From NCBI GenBank assembly GCA_037039925.1, contig JAXRKP010000040.1:119501-183500 (forward strand): DNA of 64,000 bases, read 5' to 3'. The DNA is from Doris montereyensis. Lineage: Eukaryota > Mollusca > Gastropoda > Nudibranchia > Dorididae. The notes beneath the pieces are model-generated. The model was not told the origin of the DNA. It did not search any database and saw only the letters and a program-made list of their open reading frames with translations. This document shows, one piece after another, positions 35,641-49,200 of the stretch. Both the position numbers and the translations under genes were made by a program. Numbering within the stretch: the stretch's first letter is position 1; each line of letters starts with the position of its first letter.

Positions 35641-36344
35641 CTGCCTAAACATCAGTGACCCTGTGTCACCGCTGGGTACAGAGTAAGGTTGAGATAACAG
35701 GAAAGATAGATTTAATAATAGTAGTTACCATGGGTGCTGATTTGTAATAGGATCCCATTTAGCATGTGTAATGACGTCGTCAGAGTCAGGGGAAAGATCA
35801 AGATGCTTGACAATTCAGGGTCAGATAATGTAAAGCGAGCTACAGTAGTTGCTGGATAAACGCATGCCCTTTGAGCGCTGGAAAAATCTTGCTTCTATGC
35901 ATACCGTGTGTTTATGAGAACACTTTTATTCTATACAGTAAAGATTTGGTCAACAGATGTAGGCGTGTGCTTTCATCCAGCAACTAGTGTATTACTCTAG
36001 TATTATCCTTTGACTGATGTGGAAGTGTGTGTGTGTGTATTTATGTGTTCGTTCATCACAATTAATTCAACTTTAAGCCATTGTTGCCTCAATAACAGGT
36101 CTACACAACGGGCTATTTAAGTGAGAGGATTTGAAAAAGTTGGATGTCGACATGATAAAAAAAATTTATCATTTGTTTCATTGAAATGTACTCACCAACC
36201 GTCCGCTCACAAAACACACATGAAATTTTTGTTAACTGCAGTGAAAATGATAATAAAAAAAGAGGAAAGACGTGATTTTAATTTTTGTTTTCTGCCACGT
36301 GGTCAAATATCAGTGGATCGAATATTGCATTGAGATTGCTGACA

Positions 36345-36485
36345 TGCAATTGTTTTGTTTCATCGAAATTGACCAGATTCACCATATGTGGTGGTCTCAG
36401 GATGAATTTAGAGGATACAGCATAATGAAAGACAAGAAAGGGCCGAAGGACATACCAGCAGCACCAACCAATCGCCAATGAAATG
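36345..36485 (+). repeat. Dispersed repeat, family 3
   Basis: The signature CACCATATGTGGTGGTCTCA, then GGATGAATT and a distal ACCAATCGCCAATG-type end, recurs near 36950, 40500, 41390, 47060, 50740, 51340 and 56480. No coding sense is seen; the class is unknown. Confidence 0.6.
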
Positions 36486-37524
36486 CATTCAAAACTGAAG
36501 GCTCATAAAACAGAAAAACAGAAACAACAAAATTGTAATTCTGTTTTTAAAAAATGTTTTTTAATGATAACTCAGCAACAATGTTTTATTGAAATATACC
36601 CCGTCCACCACATGCAGTTGTCGCACGGTGACAAATGATTCCTTGGTACCGAATATCTAAAAAGGTGTACATCATGTCTTTATCCTTGATCAGATACCAA
36701 AACTTGTCTGTGGTAGTAAAGGAAAGTGGGCAATGTAGACCAGATGTAAAGCACAAAGGTTAAAAATTTGGTCATGGCCTTGAGTGGCATAAAAATATGT
36801 TCAAAGTGAGCATAGTATTTCAAAAAGCAAATAAGAAGTAGAAGAAGGTATGCATCTATTCGTGACCCCCCCCCCCCCCCCCTTTGTTTCTCTCCCAGGC
36901 CGTTATGAAAAGTTTTATTTGCACCTATTTTTCAAAGTTTTTAGTTTCTTTCAATGAAATGTACCCTGTCCACCATATGTGGTAATCTCAGGGTGAGTTA
37001 CGAGCAAGATGGCAGATATGATACCACCCACCTTTTCAAAGTAATCTAAATAAATAAGGAAAAAAAAACAATAATTTATATATATATATATATTACATGT
37101 TCATGTACAATTTACCCTCTTCAGAGAAAATTTGCATTTACAAATGTACATACATAATTATTACGCGTCATATTAATTGCTATACTATTATCACAGAAAA
37201 TTTCTTTTTTGCCAATTTGTCGACATCAATAGTTGTAGTAGGTCATTCCATCAAATCATCATCAGTGAGTCGTTCATCACAGCCAAAGCACGTATGACAA
37301 CGGCAATAACACACCACAATAACACACACACACACACGCACCAGTAAGCATATTTTCCTTTATTCTTGATGTAGTTGAATGAAAAATATATACCCGCGTA
37401 AATAACAAAACTTCTAAAACAAACAAACAAAAAAATAAACAAAAATAATAAAACAGGTATGAGGGGAAATGGAAAGACATTGACTTAACTACCCAAACCA
37501 TAAACGCTATTGAAGTCTAGGTAG

Positions 37525-37660
37525 CACCATTATGTCACTCTAAGACCCTAATGGCACATGGAGCCACATCTTATGCCGATTTCTATAGTAGTGTGACGTG
37601 GAATAGGTGAAGATAATCCTCGCCCTGGTTTTTACTCCCAAACTGTTGCTGGTATTAAGT
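37525..37660 (-). mobile_element. tRNA-derived SINE, family 1 (tail half)
   Basis: Contains the tail and body up to TTTTTACTCCCAAACTGTTGC, then stops at GGTATTAAGTG. The head half of a similar copy lies at 38010-38205 and restarts at the same word. Confidence 0.65.
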
Positions 37661-38009
37661 GAAGGAAATGACAATACATAACATTAAAGCCCCATGGGAA
37701 CAAAGACGAGATAAATACAAGGAATAGACAGAAAAAAATCCTGGCCACCATGGACGTTGAACCCACGACCTCTGCATCGTCACTAATCGCCTCACCTTGA
37801 AAAGAAAAGCTAACTACGCTCTCTAAAAAGGGAGTTTCATTAACAAGGTCTTTCACACAAAAACCAATCATAGATAGCAGTCACATTGCAATTTTTCTAG
37901 ATCTAAACCCAGTATTATTTTTTAGAAACAACGATTGAACATTGACGAATAAATACATTACAATATATAGTATGCCTATGAAATAGACCTAACATAGATC
38001 TATAAGGGT

Positions 38010-38207
38010 AAGCTATGAGGCCCCTTGCCTAACTGCTTGTCTTTGCTGGTATTAAGTGGTATCCATATGCATTTGGGTAGAGTGGGAAAAATGTGTCTCA
38101 CGTGTATTTCCCAAGGAACACAACATTTAAACAAGTAATGCTAGGATTCAAACCCCGGATCTTATGATCCCAAGTCCAGCAACCTAACCACTAAGCCACC
38201 ACTCCTC
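38010..38207 (-). mobile_element. tRNA-derived SINE, family 1 (head half)
   Basis: Starts at GGTATTAAGTGGTATCCATA and ends in the tRNA-like head (aacctaaccactaagccacc). The GGTATTAAGTG overlap with 37650-37660 suggests one SINE split by about 390 bp of inserted sequence. Confidence 0.65.
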
Positions 38208-38211
38208 AATG

Positions 38212-38845
38212 AAGACTATTTCACTGGCTTTACATCCTTTCAATCTCGTCATTCTCATTGGCTTCACATCATTTCAATCTCGTCATTCTCATCGGCTTCA
38301 CATCATTTCAATCTCGTCATTCTCATTGGCTTTACATCAATTCGATCTCATCATTCTCATTGGCTTTACATCATTTCGATCTCGCCATTCTCATTGGCTT
38401 TACATCATTTCGATTTCATCATTCTCATTGGCTTTACATCTTTCGAACTCGTCATTCTCATTGGCTTTACATCATTTCGATCTCGTCATTCTCATTGGCT
38501 TTACATCAATTCGATCTCGTCATTCTCATTGGCTTTACATCATTTCGATCTCGTCATTCTCATTGGCTTTACATCATTTCGATCTCGTCATTCTCATTGG
38601 CTTTACATCATTTCAATCTCGTCATTCTCATTGGCTTTACATCATTTCGATCTCGTCATTCTCATTGGCTTTACATCATTTCGATCTCATCATTCTCATT
38701 GGCTTTACATCATTTCGATCTCGTCATTCTCATTGGCTTTACATCATTTAAATCTTATCATTCTCATTGGCTTTACATCATTCATTCTCATCAACTTTAC
38801 ATCATTCCAATCTTATCATTCTCATCGACTTTACATCATCTCAAT
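38212..38845. repeat. 34-bp minisatellite, about 18 copies
   Basis: The unit is CATTGGCTTTACATCATTTC followed by GATCTCGTCATTCT. It lies in the 5-kb gap between the 3' ends of SYF2 and STK40. The first half of the unit matches the 27-bp array at 20.6-22.4 kb. Confidence 0.95.
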
Positions 38846-39504
38846 AAAATTGTTTCTAGCAGGCCATTTCATTCACCGTCCTTGTCAACTCTCTGGATAA
38901 AGAGGAAATGGGTACGACGATAGAAGATTTTGTAAATTTCTTCCAAATGGCAACTGTATGGGTATGACGACAAAAAGTTCTGGAAGTTTCTTCCCATGGC
39001 ACCATGTATGACATTAACATGTTCTGGAAGTTTCTTCCAATGGCAACTCAGTTTTGCTTTAAAATTAAAACCCTTCGTGTCAATGAAAATGAAACCCAAA
39101 CAAGTCATACCATTGAATAAGTATATGGATGAATATACATTAGATTTGTCAATAACTTAAATAAATAAGTAAATAAATTATAATACTTTCATTTGTACAA
39201 TTAAATGTTGTGAAATGGAAAGTTTAAAAATTGTGATGTGATGAGGAAGAACACAGCCTTGTATCAACTGTGGGAAGCTTAGCATGTACAATACCCTTCA
39301 TGAATAAAAGCCTTCACTGATGCCAAGATAATGTCTTAAATCAAGAACCTGAATAGAAATGAAGCAATTGCTAAAAAAACAACTTTTCATTCTTTTACCT
39401 TACTTTTGACTACAATATGCATAAACATGTACACCTGAAAAAATACCCGTAGTCACACACATTCCTTCGGGATCATTAAAATTTTAAAAGAGCAAATTTC
39501 CTTC

Positions 39505-39787
39505 TACGCCATCATGACCCAAAGAGCCAGAGCTTATTCCAGTATCTACAACGTGACGTGGCCCAGGGTATAAAAATACATTGTCTCTTGGACAGGACGC
39601 TAGTCTATTGCAGCCGTTACTCTTAAGCTGATGTTGGTACCCATTTGCACCTGGGTTGTGTAGGAAATTGTGTTCTGTGTGTCTTTCCCAAAAAACACAA
39701 CCCCAGGGCTACCTTTGCCAGGATTTGAACACGTGACCTCACAATTCAAGGCTGGCAGCAGAGCCACTTGGCCACCAACATCAATGA
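39505..39787 (-). mobile_element. tRNA-derived SINE, family 1
   Basis: Minus-oriented copy with the plus-side words CATTTGCACCTGGGTTGTGT and CCAGGATTTGAACACGTGAC. It ends about 220 bp from the STK40 stop. Confidence 0.75.
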
Positions 39788-40004
39788 GGATTACAAAACT
39801 GCACACTGAGTCCACACAACTTTCTAAAACCTGAAAGAGTTTTAAAACTACAATAAGAAGCAACATTTTTTAAAAGGTTTGCAAATCACAAGTTGAAGAT
39901 CAACCAATCGTTGTGTTCACATGGGGGGAAAGCAGAGAAAGGTGAAAGGTGTATTGTCGTGTGGGAACCCTTATTTAAAAATACATTTGAGTTCGGTTCC
40001 CTGC

Positions 40005-40286
40005 TCATTGTGGATCCTGTGAACGATTTGTGAAAAGATGCTGAATGGCTCTGATTTCGGCTGATGACATGGGACGTGCATCGGAATTCAGTTTGATCAT
40101 AAGCTGTCGGTTCCAGCACCAGACATTGAAGGGCGACCTCCGACGCGGGCGGCCTATTGCTGCTAGAAGAGACCACGGTCTCCGTCTGTGTTCTCTTCTC
40201 GTTTCTCTGCCGGCTCAAACTCCTCTCGATTTTTTAAAGGAACATTTGGAACGACCTGATCTGTCTCGCAAGCCAACATCCCTTTC
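40005..40286 (-). CDS. STK40: STK40 terminal exon
   Basis: Acceptor tgtatttcag opens KGMLACETDQVVPNVPLKNR. A second frame carries the end LNSDARPMSSAEIRAIQHLF and TGA at 40007-40005, aligning with human DAQPMTSLDTAILAQRYL. One frame break lies between about 40152 and 40222. Confidence 0.78.
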
Positions 40287-43200
40287 CTGAAATACACGAT
40301 GTATAAAAAAAAGAGTATAGAATGACATTTAAAGAAAGATTTAATACATTGAAAAACCATTGTTGGACACCCATCCTGATGAAACAATAAATCTTAAATT
40401 CATATAGCTTGGGCTCATTTATCTTTCAAAGGCTATTGACAAGAGTTCAGAGTAATCAATTCTGTCACTTGAAATGGAGAGAAAGAGCAACAGTTTGTTT
40501 GATTGAAACTCATCCCGTTCACCATATGCTGCGATTTCAGGGTGAATTGAGAAGAAATTCTCTCCCTTTTCCTCATGGCTCATTGGATGAGCATAAGACG
40601 CCAACAAACAACATCTCCAACTCAGTCAAGGGCCATTCGGCTGATTTCGTTCCACGACTTTTCTTTTTGCCTTTGTCGTCCTTCTACTGTCCTTTGCCAT
40701 GCTCCTGGTGGTCTTCCTGCCTTTCTTTGGCCCTGAGGTGTCCATGGCCCTGAGGTGTCCATGTCAATGCCATGGATGGGTGTCTTGCATTTTTCATTCT
40801 GAGCATATCCCCTATCCACTTCTATGTTCTCTTGAAAACTTCTGACACGATGTTATCTATTGCGGTTCTTGCCGCAATCTCTATTTGAAATTTCATTTTC
40901 CAATTTTATGTCAGATTTTCTTCTCAGACATCTTCCTTTAAATCCTCTCAATCTCTACGCTCTTATCGATTTTCCAAGTTTCAGCTGCATAAGATACGAC
41001 TGAGCGGACACTGGAGTTATATCATTTCAATTTCGTTTTGACTGAGCAGTTCTTGGATTCCCAAATGGGTCTCATCTTCTGGAATGCTGAAGCGGCTGAT
41101 GCTATTCTTGTAACTATTCAATTCTCCGTGTCACTATGCTGCCAAGGTATTTGAACTTATTTATTTCCTCCAGGTCCTTCTCATTCACTTTCATTGGTGT
41201 TTATGTCTTGGTTTTCAGTTTCAGGATTTTAGTTATGGATTGATTTTGTATCTTTACTCCAAGAGATTTGGCTGCTCTTTCGACTTTGTAGGTTTTCTCC
41301 TGATGTCTTTGTGACAGTGTCAAAATAGAGCAACATCATCAGGCAAATCAATGTCCTCTAGTCTTCTGTTAAAGTCCCACGTTATTCCATGAATTGAGAA
41401 GAAACAGCAAAATGAAATTTTAAAACCTGAAAGGAAAGAAGGTTCAGCGGCAACGCCTGCCAACCGCCAATGAGAGAGTTACAACAGCAGACAGACAAAG
41501 AGACACAGAAGAGAAGAGACAGAAAGTAGAACAGAGTGAAAGGGAGTCAAGCAACAAGACAAGGTTTAGATGAAACAAAAACTAACAGAATCACAAAGCA
41601 AATACCATTTTCCAATGATTGTCTCCAAAGAATCTACAACTTGCCCGGCCGTCATTCTTGTTTGGGGGTCAAGGGTCAACAGCGACCGTATCAACTGCTT
41701 GGTTTTCGTCACTCACACGACCATCACTGAGAGAAAGAAATATACAGCATTTGGTATTTGTGGGAAAGGAAGAATGTTTTAGACCCTCTTTTTTTTTTTT
41801 AAACTGATGCAATGTCTTCTGATGAGAAACGCGTATGTACGAAATAATAACGATAAATGACAATAAGTGACAAGTCCATCAAATAAAACAAAACAGACAT
41901 GTGATGTTTGGGCATAACCCTTCCTCAAACAGCAAAAATGAGGAATATCTACACACTGTTTTTACTCATTTGTTTTTTGAGGAAGGGTTATGTCTGAAAT
42001 GCATGAGTCTGTTCTGCCATCTTTGGTTGTCGCATTTGCCTCCACACCACTCTACTGGGGCTCCTTTGTGTTTTATAGGAAATATTAGTTGAATGCAAAA
42101 GACAGAAGTCTCTCTCTAATGATGACAATGACAAAAGAGAGCACGCCAATGATGGTCTATTGGTCAGCTTGCTGGATTTGGGATCATGAGATCTGTGGGT
42201 TTGCACCCTAACAATGGTAAGTCCAACGTTGTGTTCATTGGGGAAGACACCCAACACTTATTTTCCCCACTCGACCTATGTGCAAATGGGTACCAGCATT
42301 AGCTTTGGAGCAAAAGCTGTTATATACTAGCGTCTTGTCCAGGAAGTGATACAAACTGGGATGAGATCCGGCTCTTTGGGCTGTAACAGTCTTGGAGGAA
42401 CTTTATTTTACTTTACAATGATCGCTGAAATAAAAGATTGACAACAAAGAAGGAAGGAAGTCACTGAAGGAAGTCACTGCGCTAGTGGAATTTATGACAA
42501 TCGAATATTGCTGAATGCAATAATAAATTAACAAATCTTACTTTGGTATTGTAAATTCTGCCGTCTTGATCTTACGGAACAATTCTTGAGGATAACAGTC
42601 ATAGAACGGAAACTGGCCGTACAAGATGGTGAACAAAACAACGCCCAAAGCCCACATGTCGCTTGGCTTGCCACAGTATGGACGACCTGAGAGAAAAAAA
42701 AAAAGATACTCATAGCTGCTAACCTTTTCAAATCGAAAAAATAATAAGTCCAAGATTGCAGGGTTTTTTTCTGGCAAAGTGCGACGGAAACTTTTCAAAC
42801 TCAGAAAGGTGTCTCCAGACTTTTACCCCTATCTCTCTGAGACAAGACTATACGAACATAGATTGTATCAAGGAGTGCGACCATATTATATGTATATTCA
42901 CAGCTTACCATTACCCTCCAGAATACAATTTGGTACTGTTTTCATTTATGTAAAAATTTATTTTTATCTTAAGAGGAACTGAGTGAAAGTAAAATACACT
43001 ATGGATAAAAGTTTTTTTTCTCCTTTTCTGAACTTTACAGATACATTCCTTCTGTGTCCAAGAGGATCAATTCCATGCACTCTGAAATATGACGTATTTG
43101 TCAGAAGTGGTATAAAATTTATACCTTTAGCATCAAACACCGGGCAGTGGACAGTTAAGAACCTGTACGGGGAGTAGATGATTCCGCCCTCCACGAGTCT

Positions 43201-46200
43201 CCTGCTGCCAAGGGCTAAAGGAGTTAACCCTGACAGAAAATAACAAGGCCCGGTAGGGCCTCAAGGTGACAGCCCCACCATCTACCTGTGGTACAGTGGG
43301 CTAATCCCCCTGCTTATCCAAAACCTAAATGATGCAGAGAAATAAATATAATATACCTGGCTTGATCTTTCAACGACGAAAATGGAAACGAACACGGACT
43401 GTGATTTTGGAACATGGAATATTAGGACAATAAATGAAGTAAGAATTAGTTGAAAATGGAAAAATTCAAAGTTTATTACAGAAACAAAACAAAAAGGACA
43501 AGGAATAGAAAAGTAGGACCAAATAATACTTTAATCTTCTCAGAGTAGATATCAAAGATACAGCTAGAGCAGGAGTAGGTCTCCTAGTGCATAAAAGGCA
43601 TGAAAAGCTACTAGAAAGCTGGAAGTTTACAAGCTCACTGCTATTAGAGGTAAATATTAAACCAAAAGGAAAAGAAATTAAATTATTAAAAGCTTATAAG
43701 ACGCCACTAAAGAAGAAAAAGATACCTTCGAAAATGATTTACAAATAGCTGCAGAGAATCTTAAACATAAACAGGAACTAATGCTTTTAGGAGATTTAAA
43801 CGCTAGAGCAGGGCTCGAAAGTTTCGAAAATTCCGAGATTCACCGTTCACAGAGCCAAGCATTGTCACATGAATGGCCGCCGGTGATACAGAAAGTTGAA
43901 TTAAGTGCCACCGGTCTATTAGATTTGTCGAGGTCACTCTTATTTATACTATTTCCGGGTCACATAGCTTTCGTTTGTAGATTGCGCGCTAAGAGCCAAG
44001 AAGAGACAGATCAACAAACATGCAGAGAAAGCTAGAGCTGGCTTAGAGCCACCTAACAAGAGGAGAAAGATCTAGAAAGAATGCAAAGATGAGGAGATGG
44101 GCTTGTATATAGATATTTCATAGGACTCATGAATAAACTGTAATTTAATTATTAAATATCAACTAATGTAAAAATAGAAACAAGGACTTTTACTGCTCAT
44201 TCTGGGCCATTTCTCTAATTCCGAATTACACACTGTCTTGATCATCTGTTTTTGCAATGAAGAAATCAATGAAATTAAGTAACCTATGTTATTATGTTTT
44301 TATTGGGTTAAACTGTTTAACTGGTATAAAAGTAAATAAATGCAAAAACATTAAATGTTGTTTAATGTTTGTCTTCATCCTCTGCGAAAAGTTCAGATGT
44401 TATTTTCATTTCTGGTTTTGAGCCCTGGCTAGAGTAGGCAACAATATAGAAACATCAGGAGAACAGGTAAAGAAGGAGAGACAATAACTTCTCCAAATGG
44501 AGAGACTAATAGATTTTCGCCTAAAGAATAACATGAAAATAGCCAACACCTTTTTTCCTCATAAAGATATCCACAAATATACAAGACTAAATGAAGACGG
44601 ATGTGAAAAGTCAATGATAGACTACATAATAGTTAGCAGCTCCCTTTTTACAGTACATTGGATGCAAGAATAAACAAAGGAGCAGAAATATTTAGTGATC
44701 ATCACCTAGTGATTGCCAAAATGAGATTACTGACTGAAGAAAACAAACAGAAAAGGAAAGAGAAGAAAGCTACTAAACTCAAAATAGAGGAACTAAATAA
44801 ACCAATAGTATAAGAGATATACCAATCTAGGATAAAAAGATTTATCAGTGAAAGGCAGATGGATCTGAATGATAGCACAATAGAAGAAAAGTGGCAAATG
44901 TATAAAGAAACACTCCTCAGTTGTACTGAAGAGGCCTGTGATAGGAAACAAGTTAAAGGGGATGGGAAAAGAACAGCATGGTGGAATGAGAATATCAAAA
45001 TTAAAATCAAAGAAAAGAAGGATGTCTGGAAGAAATACTTGAAATAAAAAGACAAGATGATAGGATAGATTACATGAATAAAAGAACTATCGCCAAAGAG
45101 AAAGTGAGGAAAGCAAAACAGGAACAATGGGAAGAGTTTTGACCAACACTTCAAGAAAGCTATCAAGAAAATCAAAAGCTGTTCTGGGTGGCAATGAAGA
45201 GTATGAGAAAGACCAAAGCATGCCCAATACGACAAATTAAGAATGCCAAAGGAGAAATAATAAAAGAAGACAGCCAAATCATGGAAGCGTGGAGAAAGTA
45301 TTTTCAACAATTACATAATTCCTCCAGAGCATATGAAACAAGGAGTAAAGATCGATTAGTAAAAGTAACAAATAATCCAGAGGAGACAGTTGAAATTGTA
45401 GATATATCAATGGAACAAATCCAAACAGCTATAAGAAAAGTGAAATTAGGAAAAGCCCCAGGAGCAGATCAAGTTTATCCAGAAATGATTAAAAACCAAG
45501 GGAGAGAGGCAGACAAACTACTACATGCAATATACCAACAAGCATGGAAGTCTAAACAGGTGCCAGACGACTGGAAAAATGGAACGGTAGTACCAATACA
45601 TAAGAAAGGATCAACTATGGAATGCTTAAACTATAGAGGGATATCACTACTTAGTGTACCAGGAAAACTGTATGCTAGGATACGGGAAATGAGACTAAGG
45701 AAAAGAGTAGAGGATCAGATTGAAGAACATTAGAGTGGATTTAGACCAGGAAGAAGTGTACAAGGCCACATATTTATAATTAGACAAATAATAGAAAAAT
45801 TCCTTGAGAGAAATATTGACTTGCACCTGTGTTTCATAGATCTAGAAAAGGCACTTGACACTGTGAGGAGGGACGAACTATGGCATTCGTTAAAAGAACA
45901 CAATGTAGAGCAAAATTTAATAGAAGCCATTAAAAGTTTTTACAATAAACCAACATGTGTAGTGAGAGTAGCTGAAAACATATCTGATGTAGATTTAGGG
46001 GTAAGACAGGGTTGTATCCTAAGTCCTCTTTTGTTTATCACATTTATGGATTCAGCCGCAAAGGCATCCTCAAAAGGAAGAAAATGAATGTAGGTGTGTG
46101 AAAGCTCAAACCAGTAAATGTATCAATGCTTTCATTTGCCGATGATTTAGTTCTGTTTGGAAAATCAGAAAGTGATCTTCAGTCGAATATCAAGGTTATG

Positions 46201-49200
46201 AACATTGAACTAAATAAAAGATCCCACGGTAGAAGACCAAAAGGCAGACCTCGAAGAAAGTGAGAAGAAGATATAAAAGAGGTATTGAAGAACAGAAATT
46301 TAACATTTATGAAAGGAAACAGAATGTGCCAGGAGAAAGATCATCAGGGCCCATACACCGAAAGGTAGAATGGGAACTGATAAAGAAAGAAAGAAAGCAT
46401 CAAACAGCGACATTACTTTTTGTACTTCACATAAAGACATATGTTTTCCTCTGTAAAGTGTAAACCACTAGTCAACTTTGTTTTCATCATGTGTTTCGCA
46501 GATCTTGAGATGAAATTTTCATTTCGAAAAACTTTTTACCAGTGCCAAATTGTCTGCAGATCAACACTTCAAAAAGTAAATAAATTAAAACAATATGAGA
46601 GCTTCCGTGTCGAGGGATGAAGAAGACGTCAGACCTAAGACCCATCCCCTCCCAAAAACAAATCTGGCAAGCGGTTACCGCGATTTGACACAGAGAGAAC
46701 TGAACTATACCAGCTTTTGATGCTGCATAATAGACTTTCTTGATACGTCCAATTGTGTGCCAAAGAGCTAAAAAAAAAAAGTGAGCAAAGCAAGTCACAC
46801 GTACCACTGAGGACGTCTGGGCTGATGTACGCCGGGCTTCCACGCTGGTCCTTCAGCTTGTCTTTCTCCGAGCTCAGCAGCTTGCCCAGACAGAAATTTG
46901 TCAGAGTGACCCGCCAGGTGCGACGATCGACAATCATGTTGCCTAGTTTGAGATCCCGGTGAACGATGTTTCTCTGTGGAAGTGAAGAAGTACACTCTGA
47001 TGGGTTCTCTACTTTCCTGTACATAAGTACTGGCTTTTGTTTGTTTAATTTGAAATCTACCCTGTCCATCATTTGTGATGATATCACAGCTCATTTAAAT
47101 TAAGAGAAAACAGCAAGATGAATGAAAGGATAACAAAAGAACTAAAGGAAAGAAATAGGACTTAATCACGCAGCGCCCGCCGACCGCCCACCAAGTGCTA
47201 GCACACACACTGAATTACAATTACATCAAGAAGGTAACTGAGGTAATAGAGAACAAGTAGACAGACAAACATCTACAACAAACGTCTAATGGACAGACAA
47301 TTAACAGATATCCAATGCACAGACAACTACTAGACATCCAATAGACAAACAATTACCAGTCAATCTAATACACAGACAACTACAAGACATCCAAAACACA
47401 GACAGCCACCAAGTGTCCAATAGACAGACAATTTTACAAGACATCCAAAATACAGACAACTACTACTTTACTACTAGACATCCTATAGACAGACAATTAT
47501 CAGACATTCACTACAGACAAGTAACAGATATCAATGCACAGACAACTACCAGATATCCAATAGACAGACTACCAGACATCCCAAACATAGACAATTACCT
47601 GATATCTAATACACAGACAACTATCAGACATTCTATTGTCAGACAATTGACAGATAATTATCCAATACACAGACTATCAGACGTCCAATATACAGAAAAA
47701 TATTTGATATCCGCAGACAGCAACCAAGTGTCCAATAGAAGGACAATTACAAGCCATCCAAAATACAGACAATTATCAGACATCCACTTCATAGACAATT
47801 AACAGATATCAAATACACAGACAACTACCAGACCTCCCATACATAGACAATTACCAGATATCTATTACTATTACACAGACAATTAACAGATATCCAATAC
47901 ACAGACAACTACCTGACACCCCATAGACAGACAACTTCCAGACATCCTATACACAGACAACAACCATGCAGGGTTCCCACTCATTTTCAGAAAAAAATAT
48001 GCAAACATCAAATTTTCCAAGGGACGGAGAGCAGAAATTTCTGGCCTGTACGGGTTTTAACGAATGATGTGAAATCGGGAGAAAGCGCAACAAAGGCAGA
48101 ACTAAACACAAAATCATAAATGAGATAAAATTCTAAAACGATATTACGTTTGAATGATAAAGAATGGCAGGCCTGACATTGACTGACAGCAGACAATTTG
48201 AGAATGAACAAATAAAGACAGAGAACAGCATCACTGAATGGCCACGTCAGTTGTGATCTGTGTGAAATCTCGTCCAGTTTCAAGATGAAAAAAATATGAT
48301 CGCAATATTTCATAAAAATTCCAAGATTTTTCCAAGTCTTAATTTCTTTCAACCAAATTCCAAGACTTTTCCAGTTTCCCAAGATGAGTGGGAACCCTTC
48401 ATATGTCCAATAGAAAGACAATGTTTCTGAACAGACCATCAGTCCACACCTAATAGCCTGGGCGCTCTAACCTAACCTTTGAGGCAACATGAGGACCGCA
48501 TCCAATCCAAAATATATGTTGCAAATAAGGTAAGAAAAGAGAATGAGAGAAAAAAAAAGATATTAATTTTTACTTTAGAGATTATCTTATTGTTTGCCGT
48601 GAGCATGACAACTCCCACTCCTCAACAATGAAAGATGAACATGTCCTTTCCGTCTGTTACATGACTTTCACAGTAGTTTTCTAATGAAATGGCAATACCA
48701 CACTGTAATGAACTTCCTACAAGCTTTTGACTGTTCGGCTTCAAATCCTCGCAAAGCCAAGTTCGACGTTTAACACACATTTCCACCCCAATAGACCCAG
48801 GTGCAAATGGGTACAAGCACTGCCTTGGGAATAAAAGCCTGTGTCAGATTAGCATCTTGTCAAGGAGGTGGTTGTTATCCCCTGTACTACTTCACGCCAT
48901 AGAAACCAGGATAAGCTCCGGCTCTATGGGCCGTAACGGCCTTGAAAGAACTTTCGTGACTTTTTGGCCCCCAACACCAAGTCTTGTGTTAGCATTGACT
49001 GAGAATCCACCTCATTGCTCAAAGCCAGTTGCTGATTTTACCAATTTTCCTCTCCATTTCAAAAGATTCCTTTCCACTCCAACTGAAGGATAAATGCAGA
49101 AGACTTTTCATATTACATGTTTGGACTAACTTGACAGATTTGAAGCGACCGTTTTAATGAAATATTTCATGTCGCGTATTAGAAAGTCTGACACACACAC

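Noticed and set aside
38209..38923. 180-221 codon plus-strand frames as a membrane protein
   Set aside because: Translated 34-bp minisatellite with no splice or start evidence.
44702..45310. 202-codon minus-strand Phe/Ser-rich frame
   Set aside because: It is the shadow of the A-rich reverse-transcriptase frame on the plus strand.
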